Below, in pieces: positions 25,434 to 34,944 of a stretch of DNA of 64,000 nt. This stretch comes from a bacterium (GTDB lineage: Bacteria > Patescibacteriota > Saccharimonadia > Saccharimonadales > UBA4665), in the NCBI GenBank assembly GCA_021799595.1, contig JAJZAF010000003.1, positions 1-64,000 on the forward strand. The letters run 5' to 3'. Made by a program: the position numbers and the translations under genes. How positions within the stretch are numbered: the stretch's first letter is position 1; every line of letters starts with the position of its first letter. The notes under the pieces were generated by a model. It made no database searches. It saw only the letters and a list, made by a program, of their open reading frames with translations, and had not been told where the DNA came from.

Positions 25434-28043
25434 ATGAACATTGTTTTTAAGAAAATTCTTGGTGATCCGCAAGCAAAAACTATTAAACGTTTACGCAAGC
25501 GGGTGGTAGCTGTCAATGCTGTAGCAGATAAATACAGCGCTATGACGGATAAGCAGCTGCGGGAACAAACGGCTGTACTTAAGAAACGGCTTAAAAAAGA
25601 AAGCCTCGATGATATTCTGCCGGACGCCTTCGGTGTGGTGCGAGAAGCTGCCACACGGACACTCAAACAACGTCACTTTGACGTACAGCTCATTGGAGGA
25701 ATTGCTCTCCATGAAGGCAGTGTCTCAGAAATGAAGACAGGTGAAGGGAAAACTCTGGTGGCCACTGCGCCAGTTTATCTGAATGCTTTAACTGAAAAAG
25801 GCGTACACGTGGTAACTGTTAACGATTATCTGGCACAGCGTGATGCGGGCTGGATGGGACAAATTTATGACTTTTTAGGCCTGAGCGTGGGGGTTATTAT
25901 TGCCGATTTATCATACATCTATGATAAGAACTACCGGAACACGCAACATGAGGATGAGCGTTTTCGTCATTTAAAACCGGCTACTCGGCAAGAAGCTTAT
26001 GCAGCAGATATTACCTATGGAACCAACAACGAATTTGGCTTTGATTATTTACGAGATAACATGGTGCGGGAAGTTGATCAGCTTCGTCAACGCGATCTGC
26101 ACTATGCTATCGTCGACGAAGTCGACTCTATTTTGATTGATGAAGCCCGTACCCCGCTCATCATTAGTGCGCCGAGTGTGACTAGTGGCACGGCCTATGC
26201 TCAGTTTGCTAAGATCGTTCGGCAACTTACAAAAGATAAACACTTTGAGACTGACGAGAAGCGGAAAACAGTCATTTTAACAGATGCCGGTGTCGAAAAG
26301 GTCCAAAAAATACTTGGCATTGCCAATCTCTACGGCTCGGAGAATATTCGTACTATCTACCATTTACAGCAGGCGCTCCGTGCCTATGCGCTATTTCACC
26401 GTGATAAAGACTACGTAGTGACTGGCAGCGGGGAAGTTGTTATTGTTGATGAATTTACTGGCCGTTTACTGGCCGGCAGACGCTACAATGAAGGGCTACA
26501 TCAGGCAATCGAAGCCAAAGAAGGTGTGGAAGTTCAACAAGAAAGTATGACGCTGGCAACTATCTCGTTCCAAAACTATTTCCGACTGTATGAAAAATTG
26601 GCCGGCATGACAGGTACTGCCATGACTGAAGCCGAAGAATTCCATCAGATATACAAACTAGCTGTAGTCGAAGTGCCATCAAATCGTCAATTGGCTCGAA
26701 TTGATCGGCCTGATCGGATTTATAGGACAGAGCAAGCAAAGTTTAAAGCAATCGTACGTGAGGTTCATACTCTTCATACGAAGGGGCAGCCAGTGCTTAT
26801 TGGAACAGTGTCGATTGAGAAAAACGAACTACTCGGACAACTACTTTCTCAAACTGGCATACCGCATCAAGTTTTAAACGCCAAGAATAATGAACGAGAA
26901 GCAAAAATTATTGCGAACGCTGGTGAAAAAGGAGCAGTGACGCTTGCTACCAATATTGCGGGACGCGGTACCGATATTGTTTTGGGTGAAGGCGTCAAAG
27001 AACTTGGCGGTTTGTTTGTGCTTGGTAGCGAGCGTCATGAGTCGCGAAGAATCGATAACCAACTGCGCGGTCGCTCCGGACGGCAAGGTGACCCTGGTGT
27101 GACACAATTCTTTGTTAGCACTGAAGATGATTTAATGCGCATCTTTGGCGGTGAACGTATTGCAGGTGTTATGTCTCGGTTAAGCGTCGATGATGAAACT
27201 CCGATAGAAAACCGTCTTATAACACGTTCACTCGAGGGAGCTCAGAAAAAAGTAGAAGGCTTCCACTTTGATCAGCGTAAAAATGTTGTGCAATACGATG
27301 ATGTCATGAACCGGCACCGGAAGGCGATCTATGCTATGCGTCGAGAGATTTTGCGTTCTGTCGATATTGCCAAACGCATCAAGATTTTAATTAAAGAAGA
27401 GGCACATGCTCTATCCACTTCCCCGCAGATAACGACTAATCAATTCGAGGATATCATTAAGGAGGTTTTTCCTTTTGATGAATCGACACTTGATTGGGTG
27501 TTTGACTCAGATGCGAGCAAGTTTGAAAAGGTTCTTGAGACGGCAGCTTTAGAGCTTTATGAAGCTCGTGAAACAGCCTTTACTCCAGAAATCATGCGTA
27601 AGGTTGAAAGAGATATTTATCTGCAAGTATTAGACAATCTATGGATGCAACACCTTGAGAACATGGATCACTTAAGGGAAGGCATCCACTGGATGAGTGT
27701 TGGTCAGCAAGATCCGTTAGTTGAATATCGCCGTCGCGGACAGCTTATATTTGAAGATATGCAGCAATCACTGCGCCATGACGTTCTTGTGCATCTCTTC
27801 CACGCCCGTCCAGTTGCGCCAGAAGATTTAGAGCGGGCTACCGAAACTGACTTGACACTAGCAGCTCGTAGCTCTGTCGATAATGCTTCTCAAATTACCA
27901 CAGCTGAGACAGAATTTGAAGCTCAAGACTTTCGAGACAAGAATGATCTAGTAGCTGCTACCAGAAAGAAACAATCCGTTAGAAAAAAAGCTAGGAAGGC
28001 TGAACGCAAACGTAAAACTGCCGCCAAGAGAAGGAGGAAATAG
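25434..28043 (+). CDS. secA: Preprotein translocase ATPase SecA
   Basis: Drives unfolded proteins through the SecYEG channel. The DEAD-type motor is complete: GEGKT (Walker A), DEVDSILIDEAR (Walker B), the preprotein cross-linking domain, the second ATPase lobe with AGRGTDI, and a C-terminal helical wing. The tail is strongly basic (Lys/Arg-rich last 25 residues) and lacks the zinc-binding SecB site. ATG 25434 (MNIVFKKILGDP) fits the family; the GTG at 25404 would add ten residues. The many secreted and membrane proteins in the window depend on it. Confidence 0.97.
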   Translation: MNIVFKKILGDPQAKTIKRLRKRVVAVNAVADKYSAMTDKQLREQTAVLKKRLKKESLDDILPDAFGVVREAATRTLKQRHFDVQLIGGIALHEGSVSEMKTGEGKTLVATAPVYLNALTEKGVHVVTVNDYLAQRDAGWMGQIYDFLGLSVGVIIADLSYIYDKNYRNTQHEDERFRHLKPATRQEAYAADITYGTNNEFGFDYLRDNMVREVDQLRQRDLHYAIVDEVDSILIDEARTPLIISAPSVTSGTAYAQFAKIVRQLTKDKHFETDEKRKTVILTDAGVEKVQKILGIANLYGSENIRTIYHLQQALRAYALFHRDKDYVVTGSGEVVIVDEFTGRLLAGRRYNEGLHQAIEAKEGVEVQQESMTLATISFQNYFRLYEKLAGMTGTAMTEAEEFHQIYKLAVVEVPSNRQLARIDRPDRIYRTEQAKFKAIVREVHTLHTKGQPVLIGTVSIEKNELLGQLLSQTGIPHQVLNAKNNEREAKIIANAGEKGAVTLATNIAGRGTDIVLGEGVKELGGLFVLGSERHESRRIDNQLRGRSGRQGDPGVTQFFVSTEDDLMRIFGGERIAGVMSRLSVDDETPIENRLITRSLEGAQKKVEGFHFDQRKNVVQYDDVMNRHRKAIYAMRREILRSVDIAKRIKILIKEEAHALSTSPQITTNQFEDIIKEVFPFDESTLDWVFDSDASKFEKVLETAALELYEARETAFTPEIMRKVERDIYLQVLDNLWMQHLENMDHLREGIHWMSVGQQDPLVEYRRRGQLIFEDMQQSLRHDVLVHLFHARPVAPEDLERATETDLTLAARSSVDNASQITTAETEFEAQDFRDKNDLVAATRKKQSVRKKARKAERKRKTAAKRRRK

Positions 28044-28053
28044 ACGCCTTCTT

Positions 28054-29349
28054 ATGCGACATACCGTATCAAAAATTAGTCTCAGAAACGGTGTTCAAGG
28101 ACTACTTATCCATATCCCTGATGCGACGGTCATGACCTTCGATTTTAATTTTCGGGCAGGTGATTACCTAGCTGAACCGAATAAATGGGAGGTGCCACAT
28201 CTGATGGAACATGTACTGCTCGGTGCTAACGAGTTAGTACCGAAAGCTCGAGATTTTCAGGCCGAGCTTGAAAAAAACGGTGCATACTCAAATGCCACAA
28301 CTGGATCATACGATATTACCTATGAGGCCGAATGTGCCGATTTTGAATGGGACCGGATTTTAGGGCTGATGATGTTGGCTATCACGAAGCCACTTTTCTT
28401 GGATGATGAATTTGCGGCTGAATTCGGAAATGTTACTGAAGAAATGGTAGCTCGATCCAATAATCATTTCCGGAGACTTTCTTTAGAAATGCGTCAGGCT
28501 TTTGGGCTAGTCGCCAAGACAGACAACGAACGTTTACAGCTGATGAAGCACATAACGGTTCAAGATGTACGTGACCACTATGCTCGAACTCACTTTTCTA
28601 ACAATATGCGTTTTGTCATTGCCGGTAACCTAACGGTTGCCCGGCAACGTATAATACACGATCTACTTGGAACTATTGATTTACCGAAAGGCAAGAAACG
28701 CCTTCAGCTACCCAATGAACGACCGCGCAGCCTGGCAGGACATCCAATTTATGTACCAAATGATACCGTTGAAAATATCTACTTCTACATTGATACCTTT
28801 GTCAGGCGGCGGCTGAAAGATCCAGAAACTGATGCACTCAGTCTCGCTAATACTATTCTGACCGAAACGTTATATTCAAGAATTCTTGGGACCGCCCGAG
28901 AGCGGGGTTTGGTCTATGGCATGAATTCGGGCTTAAGTCATACCAAAAGTGCTAGTAACTGGTGGTTTGGTGCTCAAGTATCAGACAAAAACGCTCCGGC
29001 GTTACTCAAGATTATGCTTGATGAGATTATGAAAGTTAAGCAAGGGGACATACAACTGGCTGAACTTGAAGCTGCCAAACAGTACGCTCTCGGACGGTTT
29101 CAGCGGAGTGCTCAAACAGTGGCTGGCACAGCTTCAGGCTATGCTGGTCGTTACTTCTTTGACGGAGTCATTGAAGATTATTATCGTATTCCTGAGCGTA
29201 TCCAGGCTATTAGTAAAAAACAGATGGTTCGTGTCACTAATGAAATGTTTGCTGATCAGGTATGGGGAATGGGAATTTTGGGCAATTGCGGGGAAGAATT
29301 CACGCGTAGCCTTACCCGGCAGATCACACCGCTCTGGCAGACAAACTGA
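28054..29349 (+). CDS. M16 family zinc peptidase
   Basis: 431 residues of the pitrilysin/processing-peptidase family. The inverted zinc motif HLMEH (HxxEH) lies about 50 residues in, with the downstream Glu in GNVTEEM as third ligand. The second half has the inactive M16_C domain (YARTHFSNNMRFVIAGN). Because a family member usually needs a pair or a clamshell, it may work as a homodimer. The SD GGAGGA at the secA stop is 15 nt from ATG. It sits between secA and prfB, so it may process exported or leftover peptides; that role is inferred. Confidence 0.9.
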   Translation: MRHTVSKISLRNGVQGLLIHIPDATVMTFDFNFRAGDYLAEPNKWEVPHLMEHVLLGANELVPKARDFQAELEKNGAYSNATTGSYDITYEAECADFEWDRILGLMMLAITKPLFLDDEFAAEFGNVTEEMVARSNNHFRRLSLEMRQAFGLVAKTDNERLQLMKHITVQDVRDHYARTHFSNNMRFVIAGNLTVARQRIIHDLLGTIDLPKGKKRLQLPNERPRSLAGHPIYVPNDTVENIYFYIDTFVRRRLKDPETDALSLANTILTETLYSRILGTARERGLVYGMNSGLSHTKSASNWWFGAQVSDKNAPALLKIMLDEIMKVKQGDIQLAELEAAKQYALGRFQRSAQTVAGTASGYAGRYFFDGVIEDYYRIPERIQAISKKQMVRVTNEMFADQVWGMGILGNCGEEFTRSLTRQITPLWQTN

Positions 29350-29358
29350 ACCTTGGTC

Positions 29359-29364
29359 TATACT
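29359..29364 (+). promoter_or_regulatory. -10 box of prfB
   Basis: TATACT ends 7 nt before ATG 29372, with CTGGCA (29335-29340) 18 bp upstream as a possible -35. It lies just past the M16 stop codon and predicts a leaderless prfB mRNA. Confidence 0.45.
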
Positions 29365-29371
29365 GAAGACG

Positions 29372-30457
29372 ATGGACGAACTGAAGAAACAGGTAAATGT
29401 CCTCATTCAGGCAGTTGATCAAGCCTGTCGTCAACTGTCAATTGATGAGCTTAGTAATGAACTAGATGGCTTGAAAAAGACTGTTGCCAAACAGGACTTC
29501 TGGTCAAACAGTGCCCGAGCTCAAACTACTATGCAAACGATTGCCAAGTTAGAAAATAGAGTGAAGCCGTGGCGAGATTTACAAAATAGCCTCAAAGAGG
29601 CAAAAGAGCTATTGGCGCTCAACGACACCAGTTTAGAGAGTGAACTATCTAACCAAATTAAAAAAAATAGTGAAGCATTTAGTAAATTAAAGCAAACGCT
29701 CAAATTCAACGGTCCGTATGATGATCATGATGCTGTTGTTAGTATCTATGCTGGCGCCGGCGGAACCGATGCCCAAGATTGGGCTCAAATGTTGGCTCGT
29801 ATGTATAGCCGTTTCAGCGAGAAGGAAGGCTGGCGAGTAGTGATGCTAGAGGAGACACCTGGCGAAGAAGCGGGCATAAAAAGTTTAACTTTTACTATTC
29901 ATGGGGATTATGCTTATGGCAAGTTGAAAGGTGAGCATGGCGTACACCGTCTGGTGCGACTTAGTCCATATAATGCCGATAACTTGCGCCAAACGAGTTT
30001 CGCAAAAGTAGAAGTCATGCCTAAAATTGATGCCCCTGACGAAATACTTATCAATGATAAAGATATAAAAGTCGATGTCTATAGGAGTGGCGGGCATGGC
30101 GGGCAGAGTGTTAATACGACTGACTCGGCAGTGCGAGTTACTCATTTACCAACAGGTATTAGTGTAGCGATACAGAATGAACGTAGTCAGCTACAAAACA
30201 AGGATACAGCCATGACGATTTTACGATCACGTCTGGCACAATTGCAGTTAGAACAACATCAAGACCATTTGGAAGACCTTAAAGGACCCAACCAATCAGC
30301 CGAATGGGGTAATCAAATACGAAGTTATGTATTACATCCGTATAAACAGGTAAAGGATCTACGAACTCGTTATGAAACATCTGATCCAGGATTTGTTCTT
30401 GAGGGAAACCTTGAACCGTTGATCGACGCCTACCTAGAGTATACGTTACATCTATAA
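29372..30457 (+). CDS. prfB: Peptide chain release factor 2
   Basis: Recognises UAA and UGA and releases the finished chain. The peptide-release motif is [16 protein letters not shown], and the specificity domain shows GGTDAQDWAQMLARMY upstream. ATG 29372 begins MDELKKQVN, as expected for RF2 after the usual short leader. No in-frame UGA is found in this N-terminal stretch, so the autoregulatory +1 frameshift of E. coli prfB is absent. Its presence confirms that UGA is a stop codon in this genome. Confidence 0.95.
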   Translation: MDELKKQVNVLIQAVDQACRQLSIDELSNELDGLKKTVAKQDFWSNSARAQTTMQTIAKLENRVKPWRDLQNSLKEAKELLALNDTSLESELSNQIKKNSEAFSKLKQTLKFNGPYDDHDAVVSIYAGAGGTDAQDWAQMLARMYSRFSEKEGWRVVMLEETPGEEAGIKSLTFTIHGDYAYGKLKGEHGVHRLVRLSPYNADNLRQTSFAKVEVMPKIDAPDEILINDKDIKVDVYRSGGHGGQSVNTTDSAVRVTHLPTGISVAIQNERSQLQNKDTAMTILRSRLAQLQLEQHQDHLEDLKGPNQSAEWGNQIRSYVLHPYKQVKDLRTRYETSDPGFVLEGNLEPLIDAYLEYTLHL

Positions 30458-30531
30458 CCGATTTCAGTTTACGGAGCTAATAGAGTAGGAGTTCTGATAT
30501 CTGACTGGGGGCCTGACTATAGTCGCAGTGA

Positions 30532-30537
30532 TATAAT
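30532..30537 (+). promoter_or_regulatory. -10 box of ftsE
   Basis: A perfect TATAAT that ends 8 nt before ATG 30546. The -35 region is poor. Predicted leaderless or nearly so. Confidence 0.5.
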
Positions 30538-30545
30538 AGTACATA

Positions 30546-31229
30546 ATGATTTTGCTGGATCGGGTAACAAAAAAGTATCCCAAGAGCGAGGGAGAGGCAT
30601 TACACCGGATTACGCTACATGTCGATCCGAAAGAATTTGTTATTGTCATCGGGCAGAGCGGAGCAGGCAAGACGACATTACTCCGACTGTTGACGCGTGA
30701 GGAGCGCCCAACAACAGGAAAAATTATTATCGGCGGCATCGATTACGACAAACTGAAGGATAGCGATATTCCCCAGTTGAGACGAAAAATAGGCGTAGTA
30801 TTTCAGGACTTTAAATTATTACCGAATAAGACGGTTTTCGAAAACATTGCTTTTGCCCTGGAGATTGTGGGTGCTAGTAATCACGAAATAAGGAGCACTG
30901 TTCCAAAAGTGCTCAATATCGTTAATCTGAGAGGTAAGGAGAATAACATGCCCCGTGAACTCTCGGGCGGTGAACAGCAGCGTGTGGCTATCGCACGGGC
31001 GATTGTCAGACAACCTCGTATTTTAGTGGCTGATGAACCGACTGGCAACCTTGATCCGAAGCATGCGTGGGATATTATTAAGATACTTGAAAAAATCAAC
31101 CGTTATGGAACGACAGTGCTTCTCACAACCCATAACCAGGAAATTGTGAATAAACTGAAGCGGCGAGTTGTTACCTTGCAGGGCGGAAAGGTTACTAGTG
31201 ATCGGGCGCGTGCTGGGTATAAAGTATGA
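30546..31229 (+). CDS. ftsE: Cell division ATP-binding protein FtsE
   Basis: ABC ATPase that, with FtsX, transmits ATP hydrolysis across the membrane to activate peptidoglycan hydrolases in division or elongation. Walker A is [14 protein letters not shown], the signature is [15 protein letters not shown] and Walker [14 protein letters not shown]. Length (227 aa) is normal. Its stop overlaps the start of ftsX (ATGA), so the two subunits are translationally coupled. Confidence 0.96.
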   Translation: MILLDRVTKKYPKSEGEALHRITLHVDPKEFVIVIGQSGAGKTTLLRLLTREERPTTGKIIIGGIDYDKLKDSDIPQLRRKIGVVFQDFKLLPNKTVFENIAFALEIVGASNHEIRSTVPKVLNIVNLRGKENNMPRELSGGEQQRVAIARAIVRQPRILVADEPTGNLDPKHAWDIIKILEKINRYGTTVLLTTHNQEIVNKLKRRVVTLQGGKVTSDRARAGYKV

Positions 31230-32167
31230 AGCGACGACTGATTACACTACGGCGTATTATTCATGCTGGTATCGTTAACTTTATTCGTAACTTTAGCCTG
31301 TCTGTAGCGGCCATAGCAGTAATGGTGGTAACCTTAACTATTGTTCTATTTTCAATTATTACCAATGCTGCGTTCGGTAATACCATTACTCAAATAACAA
31401 ATAAAATTGGAGTGTCTGTGTATCTAAGTAATTCAGTTAGTCAAACGCAGACACAAAACTTACTACATGAGTTGAAAAGCCTACCTAATGTTAAGACTGT
31501 TAAGTATCAGAGTCAGGCCCAGGTGCTCGCCTCCTACGAAGCGCAAAATGCAGGGAACCAAAACCTCATAACTGGTGCTGAAGAGATTAACAACCCATTG
31601 CCCGCAACTATCCTTATACAGCCGGATAACCTCAACTATATTAAAAATATAAAATCATTCCTGACCCAACCGAATGTTGTTAAGTTACAGTCTGATCCAC
31701 CAAGCTATTCTGGTAATCAGGAAGCAGCTATTAATAAGATTACTCGAGCCACAGATATTTTACGAGAGATAGGTATCACGACGGTCATCGTCTTTGCCAT
31801 TATTAGTGCACTTATTATTTTCAATACTATTCAAATGGCAATATTTAATCGAAGAGATGAGATACAAATTATGCGACTGCTTGGTGCGACTACCTGGTAT
31901 ATACGTGGGCCCTTTGTGGTGGAGAGTATGGCCTATGGCATAATATCCGGAGTTCTCTCCGTATCAATTATATATTTTCTCTTTGTTGTCAGTAGTAATG
32001 CTTTGGGTGCGAGCAGTCTTGGGATTCTAGACATTTCTTATGCCAATAACTATTTCGATAATCATTTCTGGATTCTTTTGACTATGCAGCTAGTGCTTGG
32101 TATAGTGCTAGGAGCGATATCTTCAACAATTGCGACCCGTCGCTATCTCAAATTCAAGACAAAGTAA
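31226..32167 (+). CDS. ftsX: Cell division protein FtsX
   Basis: Membrane partner of FtsE, with four membrane helices: one near the N-terminus (about residues 22-45) and three in the C-terminal half. A large extracellular loop (about 55-165) is the part that contacts hydrolases in other species. The C-terminal block FNTIQMAIFNRRDEIQIMRLLGAT is the conserved cytoplasmic coupling region. The CHAP hydrolase gene follows and is its likely partner, as with PcsB in streptococci. Confidence 0.95.
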   Translation: MKRRLITLRRIIHAGIVNFIRNFSLSVAAIAVMVVTLTIVLFSIITNAAFGNTITQITNKIGVSVYLSNSVSQTQTQNLLHELKSLPNVKTVKYQSQAQVLASYEAQNAGNQNLITGAEEINNPLPATILIQPDNLNYIKNIKSFLTQPNVVKLQSDPPSYSGNQEAAINKITRATDILREIGITTVIVFAIISALIIFNTIQMAIFNRRDEIQIMRLLGATTWYIRGPFVVESMAYGIISGVLSVSIIYFLFVVSSNALGASSLGILDISYANNYFDNHFWILLTMQLVLGIVLGAISSTIATRRYLKFKTK

Positions 32168-32356
32168 GCGAAAAGTAAACCTAGTGGAGTAAACGGAGGG
32201 TTATATGTGCTTCGGCTTTTTATCGAAGCCATTGCAGCAGGCTCTCTAATAAATATAGAAGGGGTATTAGGTAATCAAGGGGTGACAAGCTTGACTAACT
32301 GGAGTATTATTAGAACTAGCATAAGCACAAACAGCATAAGCACAAACAAAAAAGTT
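32168..32356 (+). promoter_or_regulatory. 189-nt leader before the CHAP hydrolase with an upstream micro-ORF
   Basis: A strong SD GGAGGG (32196-32201) precedes ATG 32205, which opens a 14-codon ORF (MCFGFLSKPLQQAL, stop TAA 32247-32249). The same ribosome site could start GTG 32207, in frame with the hydrolase. GCTTCG/CGAAGC (about 32209-32230) forms a hairpin inside it, and AGCATAAGCACAAAC is tandemly repeated just before the real start. It may be a translational control element, or the trace of a longer N-terminus. Confidence 0.45.
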
Positions 32357-33595
32357 ATGCCAAAAACAATTAAAAAAGATCATCGATTAATCGGCATTGG
32401 ACGTGTTCTCCTATTCGTAGTCGGAATCGGATTACTGATTGGGACGACTATTGTCTATGCCGATAGCTATCAGGCTCAGATTAATAATTTAAATAATGCC
32501 AACAATCAAGCACAGTCTGTCTTAAATAGCTTGCAATCTACAGCCAGTGGATATCAAAACGCTATTAGTCAATTACAGAACCAGATCAATGCTATCCAAG
32601 CATCTATCAACGCAAACCAAGCAGCAATTGCTGCAGACAATGCAAAAATTGCTACTGACGAGCAACAAATCGCAGAGAATAAAGCTATATTAGCTGACTA
32701 TATAAAAACAACCTATCTGAACGGGCAAATGTCGACTATAGAAGAATTAGCTACAAGCAAAAGCCTTACCGATTACATTAATTCTCAAGAGTATAATGGC
32801 CTCATTCAAGAAAAAGTTGCTAATTTATTAAAGCAAATACAACAGCTGCAAACGCAAACTCAGATACAAAAGGCGCAAATAAATACTTCATTACAGACCG
32901 AGAAGTCACAGCAAGATCAAATAGCCGCTGACCAGGCAGCAGAAAATCAATTATTGAGTGCTAATCAGGGCCAACAAAATCAATATCAATCGCAGATTGC
33001 AAGCAACAATAATCAAATTGCCGAGCTTGAAAGAGAACAGGCAGCTGCAGATGCCTCTGTAGCACAATCCGTTCATGTTAATGTTAGCGCTAGTAGCGGT
33101 GTTGGTGGAGCCTGCGACATCGGGCAGGGTAATGGCGGCTATCCGGCCTCTTGGTGTGATGCTCCGCAGGATTCAATTATTGACTCTAATGGATTTCCAA
33201 ATCGCGAATGCACCTCATTTGCATATTGGTACTTTACTTCTGTTGAAGGCCAAAGCGGTTTCCAAGTTAACAGCAATGCTGGCTGGTGGTGGGAGACCAG
33301 CAACTATGCTGCTGCTACATATCCAGATGTCAAGGTTGGGGCTATTGGTGTTGAGCCTTCAAGCTCACTTAATGCTCCGGTGCCAAGTCTGCATGGTGGC
33401 TACTACGGTCATGTTATGATAGTTCTGGCGTTGCCGGGCACCACATATAATGGTAGTTTACCGTATACGTCGGCAGCAGCAGGCACGTATGTGCCGTCAG
33501 GAGATGTTCTGGTGATGAGCATGAATGAAGATGAAGAAGGTCACTTTCTTTATAACTTATGGCCTGCTAACTATTTGATGTACATTAACCCCTAA
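32357..33595 (+). CDS. Secreted coiled-coil CHAP-domain peptidoglycan hydrolase (PcsB/CwlO-like)
   Basis: 412 residues: a signal sequence or anchor (about 15-37, ending VYADS), a long Gln/Ala/Asn-rich coiled coil (about 38-235) and a C-terminal CHAP amidase/endopeptidase domain. The catalytic Cys lies in NRECTSFAYWYF and the His in YYGHVMIV. PcsB and CwlO have the same plan: the coiled coil docks to FtsX and holds the CHAP domain inactive until FtsEX fires. The neighbouring ftsEX genes support this role. ATG 32357 puts the basic residues directly before the membrane helix, whereas GTG 32207 would add 50 residues. Confidence 0.88.
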   Translation: MPKTIKKDHRLIGIGRVLLFVVGIGLLIGTTIVYADSYQAQINNLNNANNQAQSVLNSLQSTASGYQNAISQLQNQINAIQASINANQAAIAADNAKIATDEQQIAENKAILADYIKTTYLNGQMSTIEELATSKSLTDYINSQEYNGLIQEKVANLLKQIQQLQTQTQIQKAQINTSLQTEKSQQDQIAADQAAENQLLSANQGQQNQYQSQIASNNNQIAELEREQAAADASVAQSVHVNVSASSGVGGACDIGQGNGGYPASWCDAPQDSIIDSNGFPNRECTSFAYWYFTSVEGQSGFQVNSNAGWWWETSNYAAATYPDVKVGAIGVEPSSSLNAPVPSLHGGYYGHVMIVLALPGTTYNGSLPYTSAAAGTYVPSGDVLVMSMNEDEEGHFLYNLWPANYLMYINP

Positions 33596-33617
33596 ATGGC
33601 CTGCAAATAGAGCTTGA

Positions 33618-33626
33618 TGATATAAT
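33618..33626 (+). promoter_or_regulatory. Extended -10 of the S41 protease gene
   Basis: TGATATAAT, an extended TATAAT that ends 7 nt before ATG 33634. Predicted leaderless. Confidence 0.5.
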
Positions 33627-33633
33627 TAAACAT

Positions 33634-34854
33634 ATGGGTTTTAAAACCAAAGTCTGGAGGCTCCATAGGTGTCGCTGGGGGCGATGGGTACTGTCTCTCG
33701 TGGTCATTGCTGTTGTTTTTTTGCTTGGCTTTAATTTTGGTGACGGTAATCTATCTGTGGCCTTTCCCTGGGATAATAAACCACTAACGGGTTTACCGGC
33801 TGCCTTAGATTACTCTTCTGTCAACCAGGTATATCAGGCACTAAAAGATAATTATGATGGCCATTTAACCGAAACCGAGCTTTTAAATGGGCTTAAAGAA
33901 GGTCTGGCGGCTGCACCAGGTGATCCGTATACTGAGTACTTTACCCCTTCCCAGGCCAAGGCCTTCAACAACGAACTTAATAATACATTTAGTGGTATTG
34001 GTGCAGAATTGTCTCAAGACAGCAGTGGGGATATTGAAATAATTGCCCCGATTGCCGGTACGCCGGCAGCAAGCGCTGGTTTGCAGCCACAGGACATTAT
34101 TACTGCTATCAACGGAGTAAGTACGTCAGGCATGAATGTCGACACAGCCGTGAACGACATCCGCGGTCCTGCCGGGACGAAAGTAGTACTGACAATTCTT
34201 CGTAATAACACACAGACATTGAACCTTACTATTATCCGAAAGAACATCACAGTACCGAGCGTGACGACAAAAATCCTGCCTGGCAACATTGGGTATATGT
34301 CAATTAGTACTTTTGCCGACGACACTACAAGTTTGGCCCAAAAAGCCGCTAATCAGTTTGTTGGTGATCATGTCAAGGGTATTATCCTTGATCTACGCGA
34401 TGATCCGGGTGGTTTGTTGAGTGCTGCTGTTAACGTTTCCAGTCTTTGGGTAGAACCAAACCAGATGATTTTGCAAGAAAAACGAGGCAGTACCGTAGTT
34501 CAAACCTATTATGCTGAAGGCGGTGACGTTCTTCATGGCATTCCGACTGTTGTTCTCATTAATGGTGGCAGTGCCAGTGCTTCAGAAATAACTACCGGGG
34601 CGCTACACGATAATCATGATGCATACGTCATTGGTGAAAAAAGTTTTGGCAAGGGAGTGGTTCAGCAGTTAATCAACTTTAAGGACGGCTCACAGTTGAA
34701 AGTAACTGTCGCGAGTTGGTATCGACCTGATGGACAAGATATTGAACACAAAGGTATTATTCCGGATGAGAAGGTAGCAGATAAAGGTACCGATCTTCAG
34801 GCTTCAAATGACCCTCAATTACTTGCGGCTCAATCATACCTCGCCAAGCACTAA
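33634..34854 (+). CDS. C-terminal processing protease, S41 family
   Basis: Membrane-anchored serine protease with a PDZ domain. One membrane helix (about residues 18-38), a PDZ domain (about 110-190, including GLQPQDIITAINGV), then the S41 core. The Ser-Lys dyad is visible: Ser in NGGSASASEI and Lys in GEKSFGKGVV. CtpB in Bacillus lies in the same neighbourhood after ftsEX, and such proteases also clip cell-wall hydrolases in several species. A link to the CHAP hydrolase upstream is possible but inferred. Confidence 0.93.
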   Translation: MGFKTKVWRLHRCRWGRWVLSLVVIAVVFLLGFNFGDGNLSVAFPWDNKPLTGLPAALDYSSVNQVYQALKDNYDGHLTETELLNGLKEGLAAAPGDPYTEYFTPSQAKAFNNELNNTFSGIGAELSQDSSGDIEIIAPIAGTPAASAGLQPQDIITAINGVSTSGMNVDTAVNDIRGPAGTKVVLTILRNNTQTLNLTIIRKNITVPSVTTKILPGNIGYMSISTFADDTTSLAQKAANQFVGDHVKGIILDLRDDPGGLLSAAVNVSSLWVEPNQMILQEKRGSTVVQTYYAEGGDVLHGIPTVVLINGGSASASEITTGALHDNHDAYVIGEKSFGKGVVQQLINFKDGSQLKVTVASWYRPDGQDIEHKGIIPDEKVADKGTDLQASNDPQLLAAQSYLAKH

Positions 34855-34887
34855 AGAAAAAAATGATTAAAAACTAAAGCAGTAACC

Positions 34888-34916
34888 TTGCCATATGAGG
34901 TCAGATAGAGTATCTT
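34888..34916 (+). promoter_or_regulatory. Promoter of pyrG
   Basis: TTGCCA (34888-34893), a 17-bp spacer and TATCTT (34911-34916). The leader is about 22 nt and contains AGGTG before the GTG start. Confidence 0.5.
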
Positions 34917-34944
34917 ATACAGGTTAAGTGAGGTGTAAAAAGAC

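Noticed and set aside
29066-29371. Long N-terminal extension of prfB
   Set aside because: It overlaps the M16 gene in another frame. RF2 starts at 29372 by family match, and no RF2-type frameshift site is present.
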